A stretch of 48,104 bases of DNA from positions 1-48,104 of the forward strand of contig JAIERF010000051.1 of NCBI GenBank assembly GCA_019747075.1, read 5' to 3'. The notes under the pieces are model-generated. The model was not told the DNA's origin, did no database searches, and saw nothing but the letters and a program-made list of their open reading frames with translations. How positions within the stretch are numbered: position 1 is the first letter of the stretch; every line of letters begins with the position of its first letter. Shown one piece after another: positions 30,086-38,401 of this stretch. The translations under genes and the position numbers were made by a program. This DNA comes from Pseudomonadaceae bacterium. Its GTDB lineage: Bacteria > Pseudomonadota > Gammaproteobacteria > Pseudomonadales > Pseudomonadaceae.

Positions 30086-31135
30086 TTATTGGGCGGCGGG
30101 GGCTTTGACGTCGAGGCTGAGCCAGCCACGAATACGGCGGAACAATTGCTCCTGCTCGGTGGCCGGATTGCCCGGCAAGGCCTTCATTGCCACCTGCACA
30201 TAGGCCGGCTGGGCCTGGCGCTTGCTGGCTTGTTGGCGCTTCAGCGCGGCGGTGCGGTCGGCCGGCTGGTCCTTGTAGTAGAAATCCCCGACTGCCAGCT
30301 TCAGGGCGGGCACCAGCTCCTCCAGTGGCGGGCTGAAGCCTTCCGGTACCTGGGCCGCCACCAGAAGCAGATTTTGCACCTCGGGGCTCGGGCTGTTGCC
30401 CAGGTAGCGGGCTGCCCAGTAGCCGCCAGAACCATGGCCGAGCAGGACGATGCGCTTGGCTTTTTGGCTCTGGGCAAACGCCACGGCCGCCTGAATACGG
30501 GCCAGCACGCGCTCGGCGTGCTGCTCTGGCGTGGCCTGGGTCAGAGGGCCGGCTTCAGGGGCGGGGATAGCCTGGGTCGCAGCTGCTGGTGTTTCGCTTG
30601 GCGCCGGCGCATCGGCAGGCTCGCTGGCGGGTGCTGCTGGATCGGCTTCGGCGGTTGCGCTAGGTGCTGGCGCAGGCGCGACCTGGGGGGCCTGGTCATG
30701 GGGGTCGGGCAGGGTCAGGCTGAGGCTGCTCCAGCCGACATCGGGCAGTTTATTGCGCAGCGGGCCGATGGCCTGGGGCCAGTCGGCGCTTTCGCTGTCG
30801 CCCGGAATCAGGATCACCACGCCGCTGGCCTCGGCCGCATTGGCCGGCTTCCACAGGGCGAGAAAGTTGCCATCGTTGGTCGTCAGTTGCTGTTGCTCAG
30901 CGTTGGGTAATTGCTGTTGCAGGGCTTGGGCTTCGTTCTCGCTGCGCTCGGGCACGGCGACGTGCTCGGTGGGTGGCGCTGCTGGTGTCTCGGCAGAGGC
31001 TTCTGCAGGTGCCTCCGCGGCGGCGTCAGCGGGTGGCGGCGCTGGCGCTGGTTCTTCCGCCCAGACAGGGGCGGCGCAGGGCAGCAGCAGGGTCAGGCAG
31101 CAGAGTGAAAGTGTCGAAGCAAGTGTGCGAGACAT
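30086..31135 (-). CDS. DUF3530-type periplasmic alpha/beta-hydrolase-like protein
   Basis: A 349-residue exported protein with a signal peptide ending near PVWA (about 26). Two Ala/Pro/Glu-rich low-complexity stretches (about 27-60 and 145-195) flank a hydrolase-like core. The sequence VVILIPGDSESADWP resembles the start of an alpha/beta-hydrolase fold, and LLGHGSGGYWAARYLG has a GHGSG nucleophile elbow with Ser as possible catalyst. The family (DUF3530) is widespread in Pseudomonas without a proven substrate. It is convergent with djlA (6 bp apart) and divergent from agtS. Confidence 0.8.
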   Translation of the reverse strand: MSRTLASTLSLCCLTLLLPCAAPVWAEEPAPAPPPADAAAEAPAEASAETPAAPPTEHVAVPERSENEAQALQQQLPNAEQQQLTTNDGNFLALWKPANAAEASGVVILIPGDSESADWPQAIGPLRNKLPDVGWSSLSLTLPDPHDQAPQVAPAPAPSATAEADPAAPASEPADAPAPSETPAAATQAIPAPEAGPLTQATPEQHAERVLARIQAAVAFAQSQKAKRIVLLGHGSGGYWAARYLGNSPSPEVQNLLLVAAQVPEGFSPPLEELVPALKLAVGDFYYKDQPADRTAALKRQQASKRQAQPAYVQVAMKALPGNPATEQEQLFRRIRGWLSLDVKAPAAQ

Positions 31136-31287
31136 CAGAGCAGTCCAGGCCGGGAGTAATCTGTTCAGCCTAATAGCTGGGCCGTGATTTGTCAGGCGCC
31201 GCTTGCGTCTGTTGGCGGCCTGCCGGATAAGTCAGAAGTATTCAGGGTTGATGGTCTTTTCAATCTGCAGATCGGGAGCGGCATGTT

Positions 31288-33681
31288 GTGCTCGGCATGA
31301 TTCGAAGTTTGCTGGTGATCGGCCTGTTGGCGTGCTCGGCGCTGTTGGCGCCCGCCTACGCTGCGGCGATCGAGCCGCTGGCGCTGGACAGCGCGCAGCG
31401 CGCTTGGCTGGATCAGCATCGGCAGTTGCGAGTCGGGGTGGTTTTGCAGGCGCCGTTTGTGCAGTTTGACCGGCGCCTACAGCAGCTATCCGGGCTTAAT
31501 GTCGAACTGATGACCTGGCTGGCCAGCGCCCTGCAAGTGGAACTGGTGTGGCAGCAGTACGCTGATCAGGCAGCACTGGAAACGGCGGTGCGTAAAGGCC
31601 TGGTCGATCTGGCTCCCGGCCTCAGTCAGACCCCAGCGGGCTTGCGCCTGTGGCTGTATTCCGACCCCTATATGCGCGTGCCGCAATTGTTGGTGGGCGC
31701 GCGCAATGGCGGTACGGCGGTGGAACTGGAACAGCTCAGCCCCATTGAACCGGTGGCCGTGCGCATGCCCAGCGTGGTGGCCGATTACCTGCGCGGCACC
31801 TATCTGAACCTCAGCCTGCAAGGCGTCAGCGGCGAGCGCCAGGCCCTGCGCCAGGTGCTCAGCCAGCAGGTGCGTTATGCGGTGATCGACGAGGCGCAGT
31901 TCAGCCGTCTGGCCCGGGAAAGCGAGTTTGCCGAGCTGGCAGTGGTGGCCGATATCGGTCTGCCGCAGTTGTTGCGGGTGGCCTCGCGGCGCGATTGGCC
32001 GCAGCTCTCGGGGTTGATCGACAGTGCCCTGCGCAGCCTGTCACCCAAGCAGCTGGACCAGTTGCGTGGGCGCTGGCTGCAGCTCAAATACCCGCGCCTG
32101 AGCGAGTCGCCAGGGTTCTGGCAGAACCTCAGTGGCTTGCTGGCGGTGCTGCTGCTGGCGGCCTTGGCCATCCTGTTTGCCCTGCGTCGGCAACGCACGC
32201 TGCTGGAGCGTGGCTTGCTGGAGGCGCGCCAGGCCATCGAGGCGCGCGAGGCGGCCGAGCAGGCGCTGCGCCTGACGCAATTTTCCATCGACCAGAGCAC
32301 GGTCGGCATCCTCTGGGTCAACTGGGACAGCCATATCGGCTATGCCAATCGCGCTGCCGAACAGATGCTTGGCTATGGCGCCGGTGGTTTGCTGGCGCGG
32401 CCGCTGATCGAGATCGAACCGAGCTTGCAGATGGACCGTTGGCTGGCCCTGTGGAAGCGCGTGCGCAGCGGTGGTGAAGAGCCGTTGAGCTTCGAGAGCA
32501 ACTGCCTGCGCGCCGATGGCAGCACCTTGCCGGCCGATGTATCGCTGAGCTTTCTGCGCTTTCGCCAGGCCGAATACCTGGTGGTTTACCTTACCGATGT
32601 CACTGAGCGCCGCCGTGCCCTGGCCGCCTTGCAGGAAAGCGAGGCGCGCCTGCAGGGCATCGCCGCCAACGTGCCGGGCCTGGTGTTCCGTCTGGAACGG
32701 GCGCAGCTGGACGCGCCGGTGGACTTTGCCTTTATCAGTGAGGGCAGCGAGCAGTTGGTCGGCTATCCGGCCAGCACCTTGCTGCTGCCGGGGCGGGGGA
32801 TTCGCAGCCTGGTGCATACGCAGGACCTGGACGGTTACAACCAGAGCCAGGCGGCGGCACTCGAGGCGGACCGCGATTGGCATTGGCAGGGGCGCATCCT
32901 GACCCGCGAGGGCGAGCAGCGCTGGGCTGATATCAAAGCCATCGCCCGGCGCCTGGAAGACGGCCTGGTGGTCTGGGACGGGATCGTCTGGGACATCAGC
33001 GAGAGTAAGCGTATCGAGCTGGCACTGAGCGAATCACGCGGTCAGCTGCGCGAATTGTCGGCGCATCTGGAAAGCGTGCGCGAAGAAGAAAAAGCCCGTA
33101 TTGCTCGTGAAGTGCATGACGAACTGGGCCAGGTGCTGACCGTGCTCAAGCTGGAAACCTCGATGTGCGAACTGGCCTTCGGTGAGCTGGATGCCGGCTT
33201 GCAGGAGCGCCTGAACAGCATGAAGCGGCTGATCGCCAACCTGTTCCAACTGGTCCGTGATGTGGCCACCGCCCTGCGCCCGCCGATTCTCGATGCCGGC
33301 ATCAGCTCGGCGATCGAATGGCAGGCCCAGCGCTTCGAGGCGCGCACGCAAATCCCTTGTCTGGTGCAGGTGCCAGACAATCTGCCGGCCCTGGCGGACG
33401 ACAAAGCGATCGGTCTGTTTCGGATTCTCCAGGAGGCGCTAACCAATGTGCTGCGCCACGCCCAGGCGCATACTGTTGAGCTTAACCTAACCCTGGACGC
33501 CGGCTGGCTGTGCCTGACCATCAGCGACGATGGCTGCGGTTTTGTCGCCCCCACGGGCCGACCCAGCTCCTTTGGTTTGGTCGGTATGCGCGAACGGGTG
33601 TTGATGCTCGGCGGTGAGTTGCAGCTGGACAGTCGCCTGGGCGAGGGCACCACCCTCAGCGTGCGCATCCCCCTGGAATAG
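31288..33681 (+). CDS. agtS: Hybrid sensor histidine kinase AgtS
   Basis: A 797-residue membrane sensor. A signal/anchor segment (MIRSLLVIGLLACSALLAP) is followed by a periplasmic SBP_bac_3-type ligand domain (about 40-270), one transmembrane helix (LLAVLLLAALAILFAL), two PAS domains (about 325-445 and 450-580), and a HisKA_3/HATPase module with the phospho-acceptor His in IAREVHDELGQVL. The ATP lid has DDGCGF and GLVGMRERV. The GTG at 31288 is favoured by GGGAG spacing; the ATG at 31297 is also possible. In P. aeruginosa AgtSR controls agtABCD for GABA/5-aminovalerate uptake, and the neighbourhood is the same here. Confidence 0.88.
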   Translation: MLGMIRSLLVIGLLACSALLAPAYAAAIEPLALDSAQRAWLDQHRQLRVGVVLQAPFVQFDRRLQQLSGLNVELMTWLASALQVELVWQQYADQAALETAVRKGLVDLAPGLSQTPAGLRLWLYSDPYMRVPQLLVGARNGGTAVELEQLSPIEPVAVRMPSVVADYLRGTYLNLSLQGVSGERQALRQVLSQQVRYAVIDEAQFSRLARESEFAELAVVADIGLPQLLRVASRRDWPQLSGLIDSALRSLSPKQLDQLRGRWLQLKYPRLSESPGFWQNLSGLLAVLLLAALAILFALRRQRTLLERGLLEARQAIEAREAAEQALRLTQFSIDQSTVGILWVNWDSHIGYANRAAEQMLGYGAGGLLARPLIEIEPSLQMDRWLALWKRVRSGGEEPLSFESNCLRADGSTLPADVSLSFLRFRQAEYLVVYLTDVTERRRALAALQESEARLQGIAANVPGLVFRLERAQLDAPVDFAFISEGSEQLVGYPASTLLLPGRGIRSLVHTQDLDGYNQSQAAALEADRDWHWQGRILTREGEQRWADIKAIARRLEDGLVVWDGIVWDISESKRIELALSESRGQLRELSAHLESVREEEKARIAREVHDELGQVLTVLKLETSMCELAFGELDAGLQERLNSMKRLIANLFQLVRDVATALRPPILDAGISSAIEWQAQRFEARTQIPCLVQVPDNLPALADDKAIGLFRILQEALTNVLRHAQAHTVELNLTLDAGWLCLTISDDGCGFVAPTGRPSSFGLVGMRERVLMLGGELQLDSRLGEGTTLSVRIPLE

Positions 33682-33708
33682 GCCTGGAATGAATATGGAG
33701 GCAGCAGC

Positions 33709-34338
33709 GTGATTCGAGTACTGGTGGCGGAAGACCACACCATCGTCCGCGAGGGCATCAAGCAGCTCATCGGCCTGGCCAAGGACCTGCAAGTGGTGGG
33801 CGAGGCCTGCAACGGTGAGCAATTACTTGAGACCCTACGTCACCTGCCTTGCGATGTGGTGCTGCTGGATATCTCGATGCCCGGAGTGAATGGCCTGGAG
33901 GCCATCCCGCGGATTCGCGCACTGAACAATCCGCCGGCCATCCTGGTGTTGTCCATGCACGATGAGGCGCAGATGGCCGCCCGTGCCCTCAAGGTCGGTG
34001 CCGCCGGTTATGCCACCAAGGACAGCGATCCGGCGCTGCTGTTGCTGGCGATTCGCAAGGTCGCCGGCGGTGGGCGCTATATCGATCCGGAACTGGCCGA
34101 CCGCATGGTCTTCGAGGTCGGGCTGACCGATGCGCGGCCGGCCCATGCGTTGTTGTCCGAGCGCGAGTTCTCGGTGTTCGAGCGCCTGGTGCAGGGCGCC
34201 AGCGTCAACGACATTGCCCAGCAACTGGCGCTCAGCAACAAGACCATCAGCACCCACAAGGCGCGCCTGATGCAGAAGATGAACGTCAGCTCGATGGCCG
34301 ATCTGGTGCGCTACGCCATGGAGCACAAACTGCTCTGA
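33709..34338 (+). CDS. agtR: NarL/FixJ-type response regulator AgtR
   Basis: A 209-residue transcription factor. The receiver domain has the acidic pocket (VAEDHT), the phospho-acceptor Asp54 (VLLDISMPG), and a conserved Lys in GYATKDSD. The C-terminal LuxR-type HTH (LSEREFSVFERLVQGASVNDIAQQLALSNKTISTHKARLMQKM) recognises DNA as a dimer. The start is GTG with GGAGG upstream, 27 bp after agtS, so the pair is co-transcribed. Probable target: the agtABCD operon that follows; see the palindrome at 34526-34541. Confidence 0.9.
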   Translation: MIRVLVAEDHTIVREGIKQLIGLAKDLQVVGEACNGEQLLETLRHLPCDVVLLDISMPGVNGLEAIPRIRALNNPPAILVLSMHDEAQMAARALKVGAAGYATKDSDPALLLLAIRKVAGGGRYIDPELADRMVFEVGLTDARPAHALLSEREFSVFERLVQGASVNDIAQQLALSNKTISTHKARLMQKMNVSSMADLVRYAMEHKLL

Positions 34339-34367
34339 CGCCTCGTGTAGGTTGGGTGGGTGCAGTT

Positions 34368-34444
34368 GTAGGATGGGTTAGCCGCGCAGCGGCGTAACCC
34401 ATCATGGCTTTGCGATGGGTATCGCTGCGCTCAACCCATCCTAC
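34368..34444. repeat. REP-like double palindrome between agtR and agtA
   Basis: GTAGGATGGGTT and AACCCATCCTAC are exact inverted copies at the ends of this 77-bp block. Inside, GATGGGTT/AACCCATC recurs, giving two adjacent hairpins. From memory, similar 'GTAGGATGGGTTGAGCG' blocks are dispersed in several Pseudomonas genomes. It lies after agtR and may end or stabilise its transcript. Confidence 0.75.
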
Positions 34445-34525
34445 GGACTTGCCGTGTGCGCAAGGGCTGGCAAGCGGAATGCGCTGCTTGCCAGCTTCAA
34501 TGGCGATTGAAGTTGTGCTCGTCTT

Positions 34526-34541
34526 GTAGGGCAATCCCTAC
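34526..34541. promoter_or_regulatory. Perfect palindrome GTAGGG-N4-CCCTAC upstream of agtA
   Basis: A 6-bp perfect inverted repeat with a 4-bp spacer, centred about 118 bp upstream of the agtA ATG. Symmetric sites of this size suit dimeric NarL/LuxR-type regulators such as AgtR (inference). The 313-bp gap 34339-34651 otherwise holds only the REP-like block at 34368-34444 and an unplaced agtA promoter. Confidence 0.45.
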
Positions 34542-34651
34542 CCGCAGTCGTCCGCTGTTCTTATAGCAATCTCTCATACCCACCGATTTGCGCTGCCGCG
34601 TTGCCGCCCTAGTCTTAAGTCACGACAGACAACAAGACAAAAGGTGCGGTT

Positions 34652-35764
34652 ATGGTCGATACGCAAGCGAACGATGTACTGGTCAGCTTTCGTGGCGTGC
34701 AGAAGAGCTACGACGGCGAGAACCTCATCGTCAAAGACCTCAACCTGGATATTCGCAAAGGCGAATTCCTCACCTTGCTGGGGCCGTCCGGCTCGGGCAA
34801 GACCACCAGCCTGATGATGCTGGCCGGCTTCGAGACGCCCACCGCTGGGGAGATTCTCCTGGCCGGCAAGGCGATCAATAACGTGCCGCCGCACAAGCGC
34901 GACATCGGCATGGTGTTCCAGAACTACGCCCTGTTTCCGCACATGACCGTGGCCGAGAACTTGGCGTTTCCGTTGTCGGTGCGCGGCATGAACAAGACCG
35001 ACAGCAGCGAGCGGGTCAAACGCGCACTGTCCATGGTGCAGCTCGACAAGTTCCGCAATCGCTATCCCGGCCAACTCTCTGGTGGTCAGCAGCAGCGTGT
35101 GGCCCTGGCCCGCGCCCTGGTGTTTGAGCCGCAGCTGGTGCTGATGGATGAGCCGTTGGGCGCGCTGGACAAACAGCTGCGCGAACACATGCAGATGGAG
35201 ATCAAGCACATCCACCAGCGCCTCGGCGTGACCGTGGTGTACGTGACCCACGACCAGGGCGAAGCCCTGACCATGTCCGACCGGGTGGCGGTATTCCATC
35301 AGGGCGAGATCCAGCAGATCGCACCACCGCGCTGCTTGTATGAAGAGCCGAAGAACACCTTCGTGGCCAATTTTATTGGTGAGAACAACCGTCTCAGCGG
35401 GCGCCTGCTCAGCCGTAGCGGCGAGCGTTGCGTGGTCGAGCTGAGCCGTGGCGAGAAGGTCGAGGCGCTGGCGGTGAATGTCGGCGCGGTCGGTGGTCCG
35501 GTGACCCTGTCGATCCGCCCGGAGCGCATCCGCTTGAACGCGGCCAGCGAAAGCTGCGCCAACCGCTTCAGCGGCCGCGTGGAGGAATTCATCTATCTGG
35601 GCGACCACGTGCGTGTGCGCCTGGAGGTTTGTGGCAAGGCCGATTTCTTCGTCAAACAACCGATTGCCGAGCTTGATCCGGCACTCGCGGTGGGCGACGT
35701 GGTGCCCCTCGGCTGGCAAGTGGAGCACGTGCGCGCGCTCGACCCGTTACTCGATGCTGTGTGA
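34652..35764 (+). CDS. agtA: ABC transporter ATPase AgtA
   Basis: A 370-residue ATP-binding subunit of an opine/polyamine-type uptake system. Walker A GPSGSGKTTSLMML (about 48-61), Q-loop FQNYALFPHM, signature LSGGQQQRVALARAL, Walker B LVLMDEPLGALD and switch His in YVTHDQGEA are all present. The C-terminal TOBE domain (about 285-365) is typical of the PotA group. First gene of agtABCD; AAGG upstream of the ATG. In P. aeruginosa this operon imports 4-aminobutyrate and 5-aminovalerate under AgtSR; the same substrates are inferred here by gene order. Confidence 0.92.
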   Translation: MVDTQANDVLVSFRGVQKSYDGENLIVKDLNLDIRKGEFLTLLGPSGSGKTTSLMMLAGFETPTAGEILLAGKAINNVPPHKRDIGMVFQNYALFPHMTVAENLAFPLSVRGMNKTDSSERVKRALSMVQLDKFRNRYPGQLSGGQQQRVALARALVFEPQLVLMDEPLGALDKQLREHMQMEIKHIHQRLGVTVVYVTHDQGEALTMSDRVAVFHQGEIQQIAPPRCLYEEPKNTFVANFIGENNRLSGRLLSRSGERCVVELSRGEKVEALAVNVGAVGGPVTLSIRPERIRLNAASESCANRFSGRVEEFIYLGDHVRVRLEVCGKADFFVKQPIAELDPALAVGDVVPLGWQVEHVRALDPLLDAV

Positions 35765-35798
35765 TCGATCCGTTATCAATCCAGTGGAGACAACAACA

Positions 35799-36830
35799 AT
35801 GAACAACTCTCTCAAGCTCACTGCGCTGACCCTGGGCATGGCGTTCGCCGCCTCCAGCATGGCGGCCGACCTGACTGTGGTGTCCTTTGGTGGCGCGAAC
35901 AAAAACGCCCAGGTCAAAGCCTTCTACAGCCCGTGGGAAGCGGCCGGTCACGGCAAGGTGATTGCCGGCGAATACAACGGTGAAATGGCCAAGGTCAAAG
36001 CCATGGTCGACACCAAGAGCGTGTCCTGGCACCTGGTCGAAGTCGAGTCGCCGGAGCTGGCCCGTGGCTGTGACGAAGGCCTGTTCGAAACCCTCGATCC
36101 GGCGCAGTTCGGCAACCCTGACGACTTCGTTCCGGGGGCCATTCAGCCTTGCGGCGTGGGCTTCTTCGTCTGGTCGACCGTACTGGCTTACAACGCCGAC
36201 AAGCTGAAAAGCGCGCCTACCGGCTGGGCTGATTTCTGGGACACCAACAAGTTCCCAGGCAAGCGTGGTCTGCGTAAGGGTGCCAAGTACACCCTGGAAT
36301 TCGCCCTGATGGCCGATGGTGTGGCGCCGAAAGAGGTCTACACGGTGCTGGCGACTCCAGCCGGTGTTGATCGCGCCTTCAAGAAACTCGACCAGCTCAA
36401 GCCGAGCATTCAGTGGTGGGAAGCCGGCGCTCAGCCGCCGCAGTACCTGGCCTCCGGTGACGTGGTGATGAGCTCGGCCTACAACGGTCGCATCGCTGCC
36501 GTGCAGAAGGAAAGCAACCTCAAAGTGGTGTGGAACGGCGGCATCTACGACTTCGATTCCTGGGCCATTCCAAAAGGTGCCAAGGATCTGGACGCTGCGC
36601 AGAAGTTCATCGCCTACTCGATCCAGCCGCAGCAGCAGAAGACGTACTCGGAAAACATCGCCTACGGTCCGGCCAATACTAAGGCCGTGGCGCTGATGGA
36701 CAAGTCGATGCTGGCAGACATGCCGACCACCCCGGAAAACATCGCCAACCAAGTGCCGATGGACGTGGTGTTCTGGGCTGACTACGGCGAGCAGCTGGAA
36801 CAGCGCTTCAACGCCTGGGCTGCCAAGTAA
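35799..36830 (+). CDS. agtB: Periplasmic substrate-binding protein AgtB
   Basis: A 343-residue PotD/spermidine-like binding protein. The ATG at 35799, with GGAGA upstream, gives a short signal peptide ending near SSMAA (about 22); the frame is open further upstream only because of overlap with agtA. The mature protein begins DLTVVSFGGANKNAQ. Ligand-binding aromatic residues such as SIQWWEAGAQPPQYLASG and YDFDSWAIPKGA are in the usual positions. A hairpin and a U-run terminator follow it (36920-36943), consistent with making more binding protein than permease. Confidence 0.93.
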   Translation: MNNSLKLTALTLGMAFAASSMAADLTVVSFGGANKNAQVKAFYSPWEAAGHGKVIAGEYNGEMAKVKAMVDTKSVSWHLVEVESPELARGCDEGLFETLDPAQFGNPDDFVPGAIQPCGVGFFVWSTVLAYNADKLKSAPTGWADFWDTNKFPGKRGLRKGAKYTLEFALMADGVAPKEVYTVLATPAGVDRAFKKLDQLKPSIQWWEAGAQPPQYLASGDVVMSSAYNGRIAAVQKESNLKVVWNGGIYDFDSWAIPKGAKDLDAAQKFIAYSIQPQQQKTYSENIAYGPANTKAVALMDKSMLADMPTTPENIANQVPMDVVFWADYGEQLEQRFNAWAAK

Positions 36831-36846
36831 GACGGGCGGCGCAACC

Positions 36847-36875
36847 GTCGCCAAGGCGGTTGCGCTCCCCCAGTT
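36847..36875 (+). terminator. Hairpin downstream of agtB
   Basis: GCGCAACCG and CGGTTGCGC are perfect 9-bp inverted arms with a 9-base loop, shortly after the agtB stop. There is no U-run, so it probably protects the agtB mRNA 3' end rather than stopping transcription on its own. Confidence 0.5.
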
Positions 36876-36919
36876 TGCGGGTTCACGCCTGTTCATGGCG
36901 AGTCCCGGAGTTACCCTTT

Positions 36920-36943
36920 GGCCGCGTTCGCGTGGCCTTTTTT
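36920..36943 (+). terminator. Internal terminator between agtB and agtC
   Basis: GGCCGCG (36920-36926) and CGTGGCC (36931-36937) form a 7-bp stem (one G-U) with a stable TTCG loop, then TTTTTT. This is a proper rho-independent form placed 13 bp before the agtC start. It should cut transcription of agtCD relative to agtB. Confidence 0.75.
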
Positions 36944-36956
36944 AGCGGAGTTCACT

Positions 36957-38204
36957 ATGGCCGTCGCCAAGCCTCTCACCATGGTTACCGGGCCCAATCT
37001 GAAGCAACGACTGGCGCGTGCCGAGCGGGTTAACCGTTTGAAAGCCCAGGCGCTGATCCTGCCGCTGGTGCTGTTTCTCGTGCTGGTCTTCCTGGTGCCG
37101 ATTGTGGCGCTGCTAGTCAAGAGCGTGGGCAATCCGGAAGTGGTCGGCGCCCTGCCGCGCACCGTGGCCGCCCTGCAACAGTGGGATGGCAAAGCCTTGC
37201 CTGCCGAACCGGCTTATCAGGCGCTGAGCCTGGACCTGGCCGATGCGCGCAAGCAGCAAACCCTGGGTGACTTGTCGAAACGCCTGAACATGGAACTGGC
37301 AGGCTACCGCAGCCTGATGTCGAAAACCGCCCGCGCGCTGCCCTTCAAGAGCGAGCCGGCCTCCTATAAAAATGCGCTGGAAAGCCTCGATGAGCGCTGG
37401 GGCGACCCCGCCTACTGGCAGGTCATCCGCCGCAACGACACTAACGTCACCCCCTATTACCTGTTGGCTGCCTTGGACCATCGCATTGACGATCTCGGTG
37501 AGCTGGCAGCGGCTACCCCTGACCAGGCCATTTACCTGGATATTTTTGCCCGCACCTTCTGGATGGGCCTGGTGATTACCGCCATCTGCCTGCTGTTGGC
37601 TTACCCGTTGGCTTATCTGCTGGCCAACCTGCCGTCGCGGCAGAGCAACCTGCTGATGATTCTGGTGCTGCTGCCGTTCTGGACTTCGATCCTGGTGCGG
37701 GTCGCCGCCTGGATCGTGCTGCTGCAGTCCGGCGGTTTGATCAACAGCGCGCTGCTGGCGATCGGTCTGATCGATCAGCCGCTGGAGTTGGTGTTCAACC
37801 GTACCGGCGTGTACATCTCGATGGTGCACATCATGCTGCCGTTCATGATCCTGCCGATCTACAGCGTGATGAAGGGCATTTCCCCGACCTACATGCGTGC
37901 CGCCATCTCCCTCGGCTGCCACCCGTTCGCCAGCTTCTGGCGGGTGTATTTCCCGCAGACCCTGGCCGGCGTCGGCGCCGGTTGCCTGCTGGTGTTCATC
38001 CTGGCGATTGGTTACTACATCACCCCGGCACTGCTGGGCAGCCCGGGCGATCAGATGGTCAGCTACTTCGTCGCCTTCTACACCAACGTCAGCATCAACT
38101 GGGGCATGGCCACGGCCCTCGGCGGCCTGCTGCTGCTCGCCACCTTGGTGCTCTACGTGGTGTACAGCTGGCTGGTGGGCGCCAGTCGCCTGCGCCTGAG
38201 TTGA
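36957..38204 (+). CDS. agtC: ABC transporter permease AgtC
   Basis: A 415-residue inner-membrane permease of the PotB type. The ATG at 36957, with GGAG seven bases upstream, is chosen over an in-frame TTG at 36918 that lies inside the terminator hairpin. The first membrane helix (LILPLVLFLVLVFLVPIVALL, about 33-53) is followed by a periplasmic insertion of about 140 residues rich in charged helices. Then come about five helices of the BPD_transp_1 domain, with the EAA-like loop MRAAISLGCHPFASFWRVYFPQT. The large loop could contact the binding protein (inference). Confidence 0.93.
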   Translation: MAVAKPLTMVTGPNLKQRLARAERVNRLKAQALILPLVLFLVLVFLVPIVALLVKSVGNPEVVGALPRTVAALQQWDGKALPAEPAYQALSLDLADARKQQTLGDLSKRLNMELAGYRSLMSKTARALPFKSEPASYKNALESLDERWGDPAYWQVIRRNDTNVTPYYLLAALDHRIDDLGELAAATPDQAIYLDIFARTFWMGLVITAICLLLAYPLAYLLANLPSRQSNLLMILVLLPFWTSILVRVAAWIVLLQSGGLINSALLAIGLIDQPLELVFNRTGVYISMVHIMLPFMILPIYSVMKGISPTYMRAAISLGCHPFASFWRVYFPQTLAGVGAGCLLVFILAIGYYITPALLGSPGDQMVSYFVAFYTNVSINWGMATALGGLLLLATLVLYVVYSWLVGASRLRLS

Positions 38205-38401
38205 ATTAAAGGCCTGCGCGACAGGCCAACCGCAGGGCGGGAGAGGGGGCGTGTCGGCAGCTTGCTCCCCTCTCCCAGTCCCTCCTCCACAAGCGGGGGA
38301 GAGACATAAAGATGTGACCCTCGCCTGTGGGCGAGGGTGGCCCCAGGGCCGGGAGAGGGGCGTTGCCCCCGTTGTTGGATCAAGAATTCTGGAGAACAAC
38401 C
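38205..38401. repeat. Hairpin-rich spacer between agtC and agtD
   Basis: A 197-bp non-coding insert with several inverted repeats: GAGAGGGG with CCCCTCTC, and a perfect CCCTCGCC-TGT-GGCGAGGG hairpin around 38318-38337. The GGGAGAGGG/CCCTCTCCC runs look like dispersed REP-type sequences. It separates two permease genes that are otherwise expected to be coupled. No gene is seen. Confidence 0.55.
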
